Assembly (NCBI RefSeq): GCF_021474425.1
Contig: NZ_JAKEIP010000014.1
Span: 1-64,000 of the forward strand
Origin: Streptomyces muensis
Lineage (GTDB): Bacteria > Actinomycetota > Actinomycetes > Streptomycetales > Streptomycetaceae
Direction of reading: 5' to 3'
Length of the DNA stretch: 64,000 bases
The notes under the pieces are model-generated. The model searched no databases and was not told the DNA's origin. It saw only the letters and a program-made list of their open reading frames with translations. Below, in pieces: positions 32,654 through 40,700 of this stretch (position 1 is the stretch's first letter; each line of letters starts with the position of its first letter). The position numbers and the translations under genes are program-made.

Positions 32654-33589
32654 TCAGTCCTTCTCCCGGGTCAGGAAACGCTGGACGAGGGACACGGCGA
32701 GCACCAGCACGAAGAAGACGAGCGAGATCGCCGAGGCGTACGCGGTCTGCTGCTGGTCGTAGCCGGTGTGTACGGCCTGGTGGACCACGGTGGTGGTGGA
32801 GTCGAGCGGGCCGCCTTGCGTCATCACCCGGATCTGGGTGAACAGGCTGAACGCCGCGATGGTGATGGTGACCAGCACGAAGGTGCGGGTTTCGCGCAGG
32901 CCGGGCCAGGTGACATGGCGGAACCGGTGCCAGCGGGTGGCGCCGTCCAGGTCGGCGGCCTCGTACAGCTCGGCGGGGATGGTCTGGAGCCCGGCCAGCC
33001 AGATGATCATGTGGAAGCCGACGCCCTGCCACACCGACATCAGGATGACGGCGGGCATCGCGGTGGCCGGGTCGCCGAGCCAGTCCGGGCCGTCGACGTG
33101 GCCGAGGGTGAGCGCCGAGAGGACGCGGTTGACCAGGCCGTCCTGCCGGTAGAGGAAGGTCCACAGCAGGGACACCACGACCATCGAGGTGACGACCGGC
33201 AGGAAGTAGACGGTGCGGAAGAAATTGACGCCGCGCACCTTGGCGTTGACCAGCAGCGCCAGCACCAGGGCGAGCCCGGCCTGGAGGGGGACGACGACGG
33301 CGGCGAAGTAGGCCGTGTTGCGCAGGGACTTGTAGAAGACCGGGTCTTCGAAGAGCCGGGTGAAGTTGCGAAGGCCCACGAAGCGGGCCGGGGTGGGCGA
33401 GATGAGCCTCGCGTCGGTGAACGCGAGGGCGAAGGCGAGGGCGACCGGTACGACGAGGAAGACGATCAGCAGCACGACGGCCGGGGTGGCCATGCCGAGG
33501 GCGGTGAGCCCCTCACGGCGGCGGGCGTTGGTCGTTCGGGTTCGCCGGACCGGACGCAGCCGGCCGAGGGCTGCGATCATGGTGGTCAC
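32654..33589 (-). CDS. Sugar ABC transporter permease (MalF type)
   Basis: 311 residues with six helices and a positively charged N-terminus. The EAA loop is ELYEAADLDGATRWHRFRHV. GTG at 33587-33589 has GGAG five to six bases upstream; ATG at 33580 is an alternative giving three residues fewer. It forms the heterodimeric channel with the adjacent MalG-like subunit. A long hairpin (33607-33660) separates it from the binding protein gene. Confidence 0.92.
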   Translation of the reverse strand: MTTMIAALGRLRPVRRTRTTNARRREGLTALGMATPAVVLLIVFLVVPVALAFALAFTDARLISPTPARFVGLRNFTRLFEDPVFYKSLRNTAYFAAVVVPLQAGLALVLALLVNAKVRGVNFFRTVYFLPVVTSMVVVSLLWTFLYRQDGLVNRVLSALTLGHVDGPDWLGDPATAMPAVILMSVWQGVGFHMIIWLAGLQTIPAELYEAADLDGATRWHRFRHVTWPGLRETRTFVLVTITIAAFSLFTQIRVMTQGGPLDSTTTVVHQAVHTGYDQQQTAYASAISLVFFVLVLAVSLVQRFLTREKD

Positions 33590-33606
33590 GGTGGCTCCAG
33601 GGGAAG

Positions 33607-33660
33607 CCGGTCCGGTTCGGGCGCGCGGGGAGAGCACAGGCGGGGCCCGAACCGGACCGG
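33607..33660 (-). other. Long intercistronic hairpin between binding protein and permease genes
   Basis: CCGGTCCGGTTCGGGC (33607-33622) pairs perfectly with GCCCGAACCGGACCGG (33645-33660), a 16-base-pair stem with a 22-base loop. It sits between the binding protein stop and the permease start. Such hairpins usually protect the upstream message or partly terminate, giving more binding protein than permease. Confidence 0.75.
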
Positions 33661-33666
33661 GGTGGG

Positions 33667-34971
33667 TCAGCCGGCGTAGTTGTCGTTCGTCCTGAGGTTG
33701 TTGTCGATGTCCTTCGCGGCCTGGCCGAGCGCGGTCTTCGGGTCGGCCCCGGCGAGGACGTCCTGCGCCGCCTTCTCGAACTCGGTGGAGATGTAGGGGT
33801 AGGCCGGGGTCACCGGGCGCACCACCGCGAACTTCCGGGCGTACTCGACGAGTTCGCTGAACTTCCCGCCCGGCTGGTAGCCGTCGACCTGCTTGGCGGC
33901 GGCCTCCGTGCCGGGAAGGGTGCCGGTGGCCTTGGCGTAATCGACGAAGTACTTCGTCTGGCGGGAGAACTTCAGCCACGCCTGCGCCCCGTCCTTGTTG
34001 GAACAGCTGGAGCTCATCGCCCACTGCCAGGACGCACCGCCGATCTTGGGTCCGTCGCCGAAGTCGACCGGCGGGATGATCGCCAGGTCGTCGCCGAGCT
34101 TCTCGGCGTTCTTGGCCGCGTTCCAGCTGCCGTCCCACTGGATGGCGCTCTTGCCGGCCAGGAAGTCCTTGTTGGGGTCGGCGCCGGACTTCTTCGCCAT
34201 GTAGCCCTTGGACACCAGGGAGCGGAACCAGGTCGCCCACTCCACGGACTTCTCGCCGTCGAGCGTGCCCGAGGCGGACTTGTAGCCGTCGCGGTCGATC
34301 AGGTCGCCGCCGAAGCCCTGCAGCTGCGGGGAGTAGGCGTACGACCACCACTCACCGCTGCCGCCGGTGCCCATCTCCAGCGGGTACTGGAACTTCCCGC
34401 TCTTCTTCAGCTTGGCCAGCGCCGCGTCGAACTCGTCCTTCGTCCACGGCTTGTCGATGCTCGGTATGCGGATGCCGTTGTCGTTCAGCACCGACTTGCG
34501 GGCGAAGAAGGCCAGCGAGACGTCGTAGAAGCCGAACCCGTAGACCTTGTCCTTGTAGCGGCCGACGGTGCTGGGCAGCTGGTCGGACAGCGGCACCTCG
34601 GCGCCGGAGACGTCGATGGGGGCGAGGTAGCCGCCCCAGGCCCAGTTGGCCACGTTGGGGCCGTCCACATCGAGCAGACAGGGCAGCTTGCGGGCCGAGG
34701 CGGCGGCCACGACGGAGTTGTTGTAGTCGCTCTGCGGGAACGCCTGGAGCTTGACCTCGTACGTGCTCTGGGAGCCGTTGAAGTCCTTGATGATCTTCTT
34801 GACGACGTCCAGCTCGGCCGAGTTGCCGGCGTTGTGCGTCCACAGGGTGAGCGTGTCGCCGTCGGCTCCGGACGAGCCGCTGCCGCTTCCGGTCGCGCAT
34901 CCGGCGACCAGTGCGGTCGCCGCGAGGGCGGCTACACTCGCACCCGCGAGGCGCCTGGTTCTGAACACCAC
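33667..34971 (-). CDS. Sugar ABC transporter substrate-binding lipoprotein
   Basis: 434 residues. Signal peptide with lipobox LVAGC, then a Gly/Ser linker and the cluster-B fold of sugar-binding proteins (TLTLWTHNAGNSAELDVVKK, later AIQWDGSWNAAKNAEKLG and GGASWQWAMSSSC). It should capture a fructan fragment or sucrose-like sugar given the two GH32 genes. I prefer GTG at 34969-34971, which has GGAGG six bases before it, over GTG at 34987-34989, which has no ribosome site. Confidence 0.92.
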   Translation of the reverse strand: MVFRTRRLAGASVAALAATALVAGCATGSGSGSSGADGDTLTLWTHNAGNSAELDVVKKIIKDFNGSQSTYEVKLQAFPQSDYNNSVVAAASARKLPCLLDVDGPNVANWAWGGYLAPIDVSGAEVPLSDQLPSTVGRYKDKVYGFGFYDVSLAFFARKSVLNDNGIRIPSIDKPWTKDEFDAALAKLKKSGKFQYPLEMGTGGSGEWWSYAYSPQLQGFGGDLIDRDGYKSASGTLDGEKSVEWATWFRSLVSKGYMAKKSGADPNKDFLAGKSAIQWDGSWNAAKNAEKLGDDLAIIPPVDFGDGPKIGGASWQWAMSSSCSNKDGAQAWLKFSRQTKYFVDYAKATGTLPGTEAAAKQVDGYQPGGKFSELVEYARKFAVVRPVTPAYPYISTEFEKAAQDVLAGADPKTALGQAAKDIDNNLRTNDNYAG

Positions 34972-35052
34972 GAGGTTCCTCCATCTCACTGAGACGGGTC
35001 TTGCCGGACCCGCCCTGGCGACCGGTTGCCACGGTCGCTGTTCTTGGTGGTC

Positions 35053-35087
35053 GTCCCGCCGCCCGGGTCGCGTCCGGGCGGCGGGAC
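35053..35087 (-). terminator. Terminator of the LacI regulator gene
   Basis: GTCCCGCCGCCCGG and CCGGGCGGCGGGAC form a perfect 14-base-pair stem with a seven-base loop, 22 bases downstream of the LacI stop. It isolates the regulator from the ABC operon. Confidence 0.8.
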
Positions 35088-35109
35088 AGCCGTCTTCGGG
35101 TGTGCCGCC

Positions 35110-36144
35110 TCAGCCCGCGGCGGGTGCACCGATGGAGGCACGCTCCCGCAGCGGCATGGGCACACGGTGTACGACCGCTTCGAGCGGCCCCCTGCGGAGG
35201 ATCAGCTCCACGGCAAGGCGGCCGAGCTGGTGATGCGGCAGCTTCAGCGTGGTGAGCGCAGGGCGCAGGACGGCCGCGATGTCCTGGTCGTCGAAGGAGA
35301 CCACCGACACATCGCCCGGCACCGACAGACCCGCCTCGCCGAGCGCCTGGTACGCGCCCATGGACACCCGGTCGGTCAGGCACACCAGTGCCCGGGGCCG
35401 GTGCCCCGCCGCGAGCAGCGCGGACACCTCCCGGAAGCCGTCGCGCGTGTCCCAGTCGCACTCGACGACACCGTCCAGACGCGCGCCGCCCTCCCGCAGG
35501 ACCTCCTCCAGACCGCGCATCCGCTCGTTGCCTGCGATGATCCCCTCGGGCGTGGCCGGAACGGCCTGGTGGCCGCCGATCGCCCAGATGCCCTCGGTGT
35601 GACCGGCGGCGAGCAGGGCGCGGGCCGCGTCCCGGCCCGCCTCCAGCTCGTCCGGCACGACGGACGGCGCGTCGAAGCCTGGGGCCAGGCAGTTCAGCAG
35701 CACGACCCGGCGCCCGAACAGCTCCTTGGGCGGAGTGACGTACCGGGTGAACATGGACGCGTAGATCACCGCGTCGACCTGCCGGTCCAGCAGCGCGTGG
35801 ACCAGCGACGACTCGGCATCACGGTCGCCGCCCGCCTCCGTGATGAAGAGCAGGTTGTCCCGCTCCCGGGCGGCCTCCATCGCGCCGCGGATCACGTCGC
35901 CCGCGAAGGGCGTCGTGGTGATCCGGTCGGAGACGAACCCGATGGTCTGGGTGGACTTGGTGCGCAGGCTGCGAGCGGTCACGTTGGGGCGGTAGCCCAG
36001 CTCCCGGGCGGCCTCCAGCACCTTCTTCCGGGAGGCGTCGGAGATGCGCATGTCGGTGCGGCCGGACAGGGCGAACGACGCGGTCGTCGGCGAGACGCCC
36101 GCCCTGCGGGCGACGTCGGCCATGGTCACGCGGCGTTCGGACAT
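35110..36144 (-). CDS. LacI-family transcriptional regulator
   Basis: 344 residues. The N-terminal helix-turn-helix reads VTMADVARRAGVSPTTASFA, followed by the hinge helix region RPNVTARSLRTKSTQTIGFV. The C-terminal periplasmic-binding-protein-like sugar domain ends in the usual SVVSFDDQDIAAVLRPALTT. Start ATG at 36142-36144. It lies between the ABC/GH32 operon and the secreted GH32 gene, so it is the likely local fructan repressor. Operator-like sequences TTAAATCGGATTAG (36164) and TTAAACCGATTTGG (36356) flank its promoter and that of the secreted enzyme. Confidence 0.92.
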   Translation of the reverse strand: MSERRVTMADVARRAGVSPTTASFALSGRTDMRISDASRKKVLEAARELGYRPNVTARSLRTKSTQTIGFVSDRITTTPFAGDVIRGAMEAARERDNLLFITEAGGDRDAESSLVHALLDRQVDAVIYASMFTRYVTPPKELFGRRVVLLNCLAPGFDAPSVVPDELEAGRDAARALLAAGHTEGIWAIGGHQAVPATPEGIIAGNERMRGLEEVLREGGARLDGVVECDWDTRDGFREVSALLAAGHRPRALVCLTDRVSMGAYQALGEAGLSVPGDVSVVSFDDQDIAAVLRPALTTLKLPHHQLGRLAVELILRRGPLEAVVHRVPMPLRERASIGAPAAG

Positions 36145-36163
36145 CAGCGGCTCAGCTCCGTTG

Positions 36164-36177
36164 TTAAATCGGATTAG
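36164..36177. promoter_or_regulatory. Candidate LacI operator at the regulator's own promoter
   Basis: TTAAATCGGATTAG, an A/T-rich imperfect palindrome centred on CG in a GC-rich genome, 20 bases upstream of the LacI start. A related sequence lies at 36356. LacI operators typically have a central CG. Confidence 0.5.
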
Positions 36178-36355
36178 CAAGTTGCGACGAGAGTGGGCCG
36201 CGCGTGGCCTGATGTCAACACTCCGGCTATATCGAATGGGAAACGGTGACTATATGAGCCGTTTTGCGGGGCCTTTGCGTGACGCCGAAGTAAAACGGCA
36301 TGCATTAGCTCTTGCGTTAGCAGGAGCGGCGCGCGAACGATGCCGAGCCATCCGG

Positions 36356-36369
36356 TTAAACCGATTTGG
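36356..36369. promoter_or_regulatory. Candidate LacI operator before the secreted GH32 gene
   Basis: TTAAACCGATTTGG, 42 bases before the secreted GH32 start, shares TTAAAYCG-ATT with the site at 36164. The two sites could coordinate regulator and enzyme. Confidence 0.5.
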
Positions 36370-36410
36370 CATGCCGTCCGGCCCTGCCGCGCAGCACCCA
36401 GGAGTCAGCC

Positions 36411-39344
36411 ATGAGGAGAAGAACAGCCCTCACTGTCGTGTCCGCCGCCATCGGCGGCGCCGTCGTACCGCTCTCGTTCGCTCCCACCGCCACGGCCGCC
36501 GGCGAACCGCGCGGTCCGCAAAGCCCCACCGCCCGCTGGGACTTCGACGAGCGCACCGGCACCGTCACCCGCGAGGCCGTCTCCGGATCCGACGACCCCG
36601 TCGCGTATGTCTTCGCCGACGCCCGCTACAAGCCCGACAGCGATCCCGTGCGGCGCCGCGGCGTGAGCGGCAGGGCGCTGTACTTCGACGGCTACTCCAC
36701 CTTCGTCACCGCCGACGGCCCCGGCGAGCTCGACGCCGGCGGGGGAGTCACCGTCGACACCTGGATCGCCCCGTACGCCTACGAGCACGGCATCGACGGC
36801 AAGCCCCAGGCCCTGGTCAACCAGCACGACCCGGACACGAGGACCGGCTTCCTGCTCGGCCTGCGCCGTTTCGGGCAGATCGTCTTCCAACTCGGCTTCG
36901 GCACCGACCTCGTCGAGGTCAGGGGAGCCGCCGACCAGCCCGCCGCCAAGGGCCGCTGGACCCACGTCGCCGCCACCTACGACCCGGCCGCCCGGCAACT
37001 GCGCCTCTACCGCGACGGCCGGCCCATCGGCACCGCCACGACTCCGGACGAGGCGCCCCAACTGGCCGCGAAAGAGCCGCTGTTGATCGGCCGACACAAC
37101 CGCCCCACAGTGCTCAACGGCGAGTTCCACGCCAACATGTACATGGGCCTGATGGACAGCCTCGTCATCCGCCCGGGAACCCTGGACGACGAGACGGCGC
37201 GGCGCGAGCACGCCGAGCGACTCGCGGCACTCCCCGGCAATCGTGTGCCCCGCCCGGACACGACCCTGGACGGGGCCCGTCTCGACGGCGACCGGCACCG
37301 CCCCCAGTTCCACATGCTGCCGCCCTGGCACTGGATGAACGAGCCGCACGCGCCCGTGTACTTCAAGGGCAAGTACCACATCTTCTACCAGCACGACCCG
37401 CTCGGCCCGTACTGGGGCCAGATCCACTGGGGGCACGCGGTCAGCACCGACATGGTGCACTGGCGGGACCTGCCCATGGCCCTCGCGCCCGCCGCCGACT
37501 CGGTCGGGCCGGACGGCTGCTGGTCGGGTTCGGCGTACGTCGACGGCGACCGAGGGCCGGTGCTCTTCTTCACCGGCGGCGACGACCGCCTCCCCTACCG
37601 CCAGCGCACCGGCATGGCCGTGTCGTCCTACCAAGCCGACCGGGACACGGACCTGCCCACCTGGACGATGAAGTCGGGGCCGGTCACCGAAGCCCCGGCC
37701 GGGCTCCCGGCCGGCCCCGGCACGGCATGGGCGGAGAACTTCCGCGACCCGTTCGTCTGGGAGGAGGACGGCACCTGGTACCAACTCGTCGGCAGCGGCA
37801 TCGTCGACTACGACGGCACCCAGGTCACCAGGAAGTACGGCGGCACCGCACTCGTCCACACCGCCCGCCGCCCCGAGGGGCCGTGGACGTACCGAGGCCC
37901 CCTGCACCACAACGACCTCGCCACCGTCCCCGAACCCGGAGAGGCGTGGGAGCTGCCCGTCCTCCTCCCCCTGCCCGGCCCAAAGGGCAGCCGCACCGGC
38001 AAGCACATCCTGCTGGTCAGCCCGTGGTGGGAGGCGTTCCACCCGAACGCCGTCAAGCACACCTACTACTGGATCGGCACCTTCGACAAGGACACCTGCC
38101 GCTTCACGCCCGACCACGACAAGCCCCGCGAGTTCGACTTCGGCGAGCACTTCACCGGCCCGTCCGGCTTCGTCACCCCCGACGGCCGCTCCGTCCTCTT
38201 CAGCATCACCCAGGACCGCCGCAGCGAACAGCAGCACGCCCAGTCCGGCTGGGCGCACAACGCCGGCATGCCCGTCAGCGTCTGGCTCCGCCCGGACGGC
38301 ACCCTCGGCGTCGAACCCATCGCCGAGGCGGCCCGTCTGCGCGGCAAGCAGCTCGCCCGGATCCGGCAGACCTCCGTCGAGGAAGCCGACCGCCGGCTCG
38401 CCGACGTCTCCGGCGACATGCTCGACATCGAGGCCGTCATCGACCCGCGCGACGCCACCACCATCACCCTGGCCGTCCGGGCGAGCGCCGACGGCAGCGA
38501 ACAGACCCTGCTCTCCTACGACACGACCGAGCACCGCTTCTCCCTCGACCGCGGCCGCTCCAGCCTCGACCCGGACGTACGCAAAGGCGTCCACGCCGGG
38601 ACGGTCGAACTTGACGGCGGACAGCTGAAGTTGAGGGTGCTGCTCGACCACTCGATGCTGGAGGCGTACGTCAACGGCACTAACAGCCTCACCAGCCGCA
38701 CCTACCCCACCCGCGAGGACGCCACCGGCCTGCGCCTGACCGCCGAGGGAGGCGCCGCGCAGATCGTCTCCCTGGACGTCTGGCGCATGAACGGCGCCTA
38801 CGACACCGCCGTCGCCCCCGCCGCCTACGACCCGCCACGCCCCACGGACGTCGACGCCCTCCCCAACCACGACTTCGCCACCGGCGACCTCACGGGCTGG
38901 ACCGTCGTCTCCGGCACCACCTTCAGCGACGCCAACGTGACCACCCGCACCGACTGGGGCTGGGGCGGCCCGTTCTACCAGTCCGAGACCCCCGCCGACC
39001 CGACCGGCCACCACCTGTGGGGCTTCAACCCGGACGCGGGCGGCGACGCCGCCACCGGCGTACTCCGTTCCGCCACCGTCGTCCTCGGCGGAGACGGCGT
39101 CGTCGACCTGCTCGTCTCGGGCGGCAACGACCCCGACCGTCTCTACGCCGCCGTCGTCCGCGCCGGCGACGGCAAGGTACTCGCCAAGGAGACCGGTCGC
39201 GGCACGGAGCAGTACCGCCGCGTCGTCTTCGACCTCGCGGCCCACATCGGGGAACGGATCTACGTCGAGGTCGTCGACGAGGCGGCGGGCGGCTGGGGCC
39301 ACATCAACATCGACGATGTCAACGTGCCCGTCCGGCGGACATGA
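36411..39344 (+). CDS. Secreted multidomain GH32 fructan hydrolase with Glu at the nucleophile position
   Basis: 977 residues. Twin-Arg-like signal peptide (MRRRTALTVVSAAIGG ... ATAAG). A LamG/concanavalin-like domain covers about 45-285, the GH32 catalytic propeller about 300-620, a GH32 C-terminal sandwich to about 810, and a galactose-binding-like domain ends GWGHINIDDVNV. The stabiliser Asp446 (FRDP) and acid/base Glu514 (AWELP) are present, but the usual WxNDPNG is HWMNEPHAP with Glu311 at the nucleophile position. GGAG lies seven bases before the ATG. It likely degrades extracellular levan or inulin; the Asp-to-Glu change could alter activity. Confidence 0.9.
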   Translation: MRRRTALTVVSAAIGGAVVPLSFAPTATAAGEPRGPQSPTARWDFDERTGTVTREAVSGSDDPVAYVFADARYKPDSDPVRRRGVSGRALYFDGYSTFVTADGPGELDAGGGVTVDTWIAPYAYEHGIDGKPQALVNQHDPDTRTGFLLGLRRFGQIVFQLGFGTDLVEVRGAADQPAAKGRWTHVAATYDPAARQLRLYRDGRPIGTATTPDEAPQLAAKEPLLIGRHNRPTVLNGEFHANMYMGLMDSLVIRPGTLDDETARREHAERLAALPGNRVPRPDTTLDGARLDGDRHRPQFHMLPPWHWMNEPHAPVYFKGKYHIFYQHDPLGPYWGQIHWGHAVSTDMVHWRDLPMALAPAADSVGPDGCWSGSAYVDGDRGPVLFFTGGDDRLPYRQRTGMAVSSYQADRDTDLPTWTMKSGPVTEAPAGLPAGPGTAWAENFRDPFVWEEDGTWYQLVGSGIVDYDGTQVTRKYGGTALVHTARRPEGPWTYRGPLHHNDLATVPEPGEAWELPVLLPLPGPKGSRTGKHILLVSPWWEAFHPNAVKHTYYWIGTFDKDTCRFTPDHDKPREFDFGEHFTGPSGFVTPDGRSVLFSITQDRRSEQQHAQSGWAHNAGMPVSVWLRPDGTLGVEPIAEAARLRGKQLARIRQTSVEEADRRLADVSGDMLDIEAVIDPRDATTITLAVRASADGSEQTLLSYDTTEHRFSLDRGRSSLDPDVRKGVHAGTVELDGGQLKLRVLLDHSMLEAYVNGTNSLTSRTYPTREDATGLRLTAEGGAAQIVSLDVWRMNGAYDTAVAPAAYDPPRPTDVDALPNHDFATGDLTGWTVVSGTTFSDANVTTRTDWGWGGPFYQSETPADPTGHHLWGFNPDAGGDAATGVLRSATVVLGGDGVVDLLVSGGNDPDRLYAAVVRAGDGKVLAKETGRGTEQYRRVVFDLAAHIGERIYVEVVDEAAGGWGHINIDDVNVPVRRT

Positions 39345-39357
39345 CAGTGCGGGGGAC

Positions 39358-39382
39358 GCCGGCGGCTCAGGCGGCCGCCGGC
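39358..39382 (+). terminator. Terminator of the secreted GH32 gene
   Basis: GCCGGCGGC and GCCGCCGGC form a nine-base-pair stem with a seven-base loop 13 bases after the stop. Confidence 0.65.
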
Positions 39383-39445
39383 TTCCGGATGCGCGGGTGG
39401 TTCTCCAAGGCCCAGCGCACGGCCTTCGGCGGGCGTCCGTGTTCG

Positions 39446-39843
39446 TCAGCCGGCCAGCCGGTTCATCCTGCGGATCTGCTTGTCGAAGACCCCGGCGGGA
39501 GCCAGGCGGCGCAGTACGCGGGCGCGTCCGGCCAGGGGGCCGGCCGTGTAGCGCGGCTTCGGCTTCCTGTCGGTCGCCGCCGCGACGATCGCCTTGGCGA
39601 CGACGGCCGGGGCGTCGCCGTCCCTGACCGCCTCCGCCATCACACGGTCGACGGCCTGCCGCTGCTTCGCGTACGCGTGCAGGGGGATGTCGGGCTTGGC
39701 GCTGTTGGCCTCGAACCCGGTCCGGGTGTAGGCGGGTTCGACGATGAGGGCCCGGACGCCGTGGTCGCGGACCTCGTGGTCCAGGGACTCGGTGTAGCCC
39801 TCGATCGCGTGCTTGGAGGCGGCGTAGGCGGCCGCCGAGGCGC
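39446..39843 (-). pseudogene. Truncated short-chain dehydrogenase (C-terminal half)
   Basis: From about 39843 the reverse strand reads the SDR catalytic helix AAAYAASKHAIEGYTESLDH, the family VEPAYTRTGF segment, and a C-terminus ending RRMNRLAG. The N-terminal Rossmann half (TGxxxGIG, NNAG) is missing. The frame stays open upstream to 39985, but those 47 residues have no SDR character; on the other strand the same bases encode the end of a TetR protein. A deletion joined the two. Confidence 0.8.
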
Positions 39844-40013
39844 AGGGCGATGAGCTGATCGGTGAGGTCGTCCGGGCCGGCTGGATGAGGGTCTGGGAGA
39901 CCGTGCACCAGTCGCTGGGCGCTGATGCCGACAGCACCGCAGGCTTCTTCGCCTGCGGCATGCTCGGCAACACGCTCGCGGCCATCGGGCTTCCCTCGGC
40001 CGCCGGGCGGTGA
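39843..40013 (+). pseudogene. C-terminal remnant of a TetR-family regulator
   Basis: A startless frame reads QGDELIGEVVRAGWMRVWET, continues with FFACGMLGNTLAAIGLPS, and stops at 40011-40013. The helix FFxxGMLxNTLAAIGLP is typical of the last helix of TetR ligand domains, and codon use is G/C-ending. The DNA-binding half is missing. It abuts the truncated SDR on the other strand, which suggests that a deletion removed the promoter region of a divergent TetR-SDR pair. Confidence 0.65.
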
Positions 40014-40039
40014 GTGGGGGTGTTCCGGACGCGGAGGCG

Positions 40040-40609
40040 TCAGCGCACGCCTGCCGTGTCGAGCAGGGTGGTCACGGTGGGCGCGACGAGCCCGGTCAGG
40101 TTGTCGGCCTGAATCCCCGCGCGGGCGCTCGCGCCGTCGAAGACCAGGCTGAGCTGCCGGGCCAGCAGATCCGGATCGCCCGCCCCGCCCTGTTCGGCCT
40201 CGGCGCGGAAGAAGGCTGTCAGATTCGCCTTGACCTCATGGGCGACCTGGCTCGCGGGGTGGCTCTGGTCCTTGAGCTCGATCTGCACGGCCAGAAACGG
40301 GCAACCTCGGAACTCGGGCGCCCCTGCCTGCGATTCCACCTGCTCGAAGACGTGCAGGATCCGCTCGCGGGGTGACCGACCGTCGTCCGCCGTGGGCAGG
40401 AGGGTCGCCACATAGGCGGAGGTGCGCTCCTTCAGGCTCGCTGCCAGGAGCTCGTCCTTGCTCTCGAACAGCTGGTACATGGAGCGCTTGGACACGCCCG
40501 CCGCCTTGCACAGTGCTTCGACGCCGATGCTGACGCCGTCCCGATAGGTGAGCGTGGCCGCCGCCTCCAGTAGTCGCTCCCGGGGGCTTTGCTTCACTTC
40601 GGTCGTCAT
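40040..40609 (-). CDS. TetR-family repressor of the AAACCGATCGGTTT regulon
   Basis: 189 residues. The N-terminal TetR helix-turn-helix reads GVSIGVEALCKAAGVSKRSM then YQLFESKDELLAA; the C-terminal domain has FRGCPFLAVQIEL, of the type seen in repressors of quinone/electrophile responses. ATG at 40607-40609. A perfect 16-base palindrome lies 32 bases upstream (40641), and four more copies control the neighbouring genes at 41849 and 42233. The inducer may be the electrophilic or lipophilic substrate of these enzymes; this is inference. Confidence 0.92.
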   Translation of the reverse strand: MTTEVKQSPRERLLEAAATLTYRDGVSIGVEALCKAAGVSKRSMYQLFESKDELLAASLKERTSAYVATLLPTADDGRSPRERILHVFEQVESQAGAPEFRGCPFLAVQIELKDQSHPASQVAHEVKANLTAFFRAEAEQGGAGDPDLLARQLSLVFDGASARAGIQADNLTGLVAPTVTTLLDTAGVR

Positions 40610-40640
40610 ACCGCGAGGTTAACCCGAAGCGGACAAAATG

Positions 40641-40656
40641 AAAACCGATCGGTTTT
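40641..40656. promoter_or_regulatory. TetR operator 1 (autoregulatory)
   Basis: AAAACCGATCGGTTTT, a perfect 16-base palindrome upstream of the tetR gene and between it and the stop of the 4Fe-4S gene. It matches the four operators at 41896, 41919, 42174 and 42199. Confidence 0.85.
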
Positions 40657-40700
40657 CCGGAGGGAGGCTCCTGGTGCCCCGTGGAAGGGGTGAACGTCAC

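Noticed and set aside
36405-39908. Reverse-strand open frame of over 1,100 codons opposite the secreted GH32
   Set aside because: Shadow of the GH32 gene. Its composition is Val/Gly/Asp-rich without domains, whereas the forward strand shows a clear multidomain enzyme.
39844-39985. N-terminal 47 residues of the open frame that contains the SDR fragment
   Set aside because: No SDR features; the opposite strand encodes a TetR C-terminal helix there, so the frame is open by chance.
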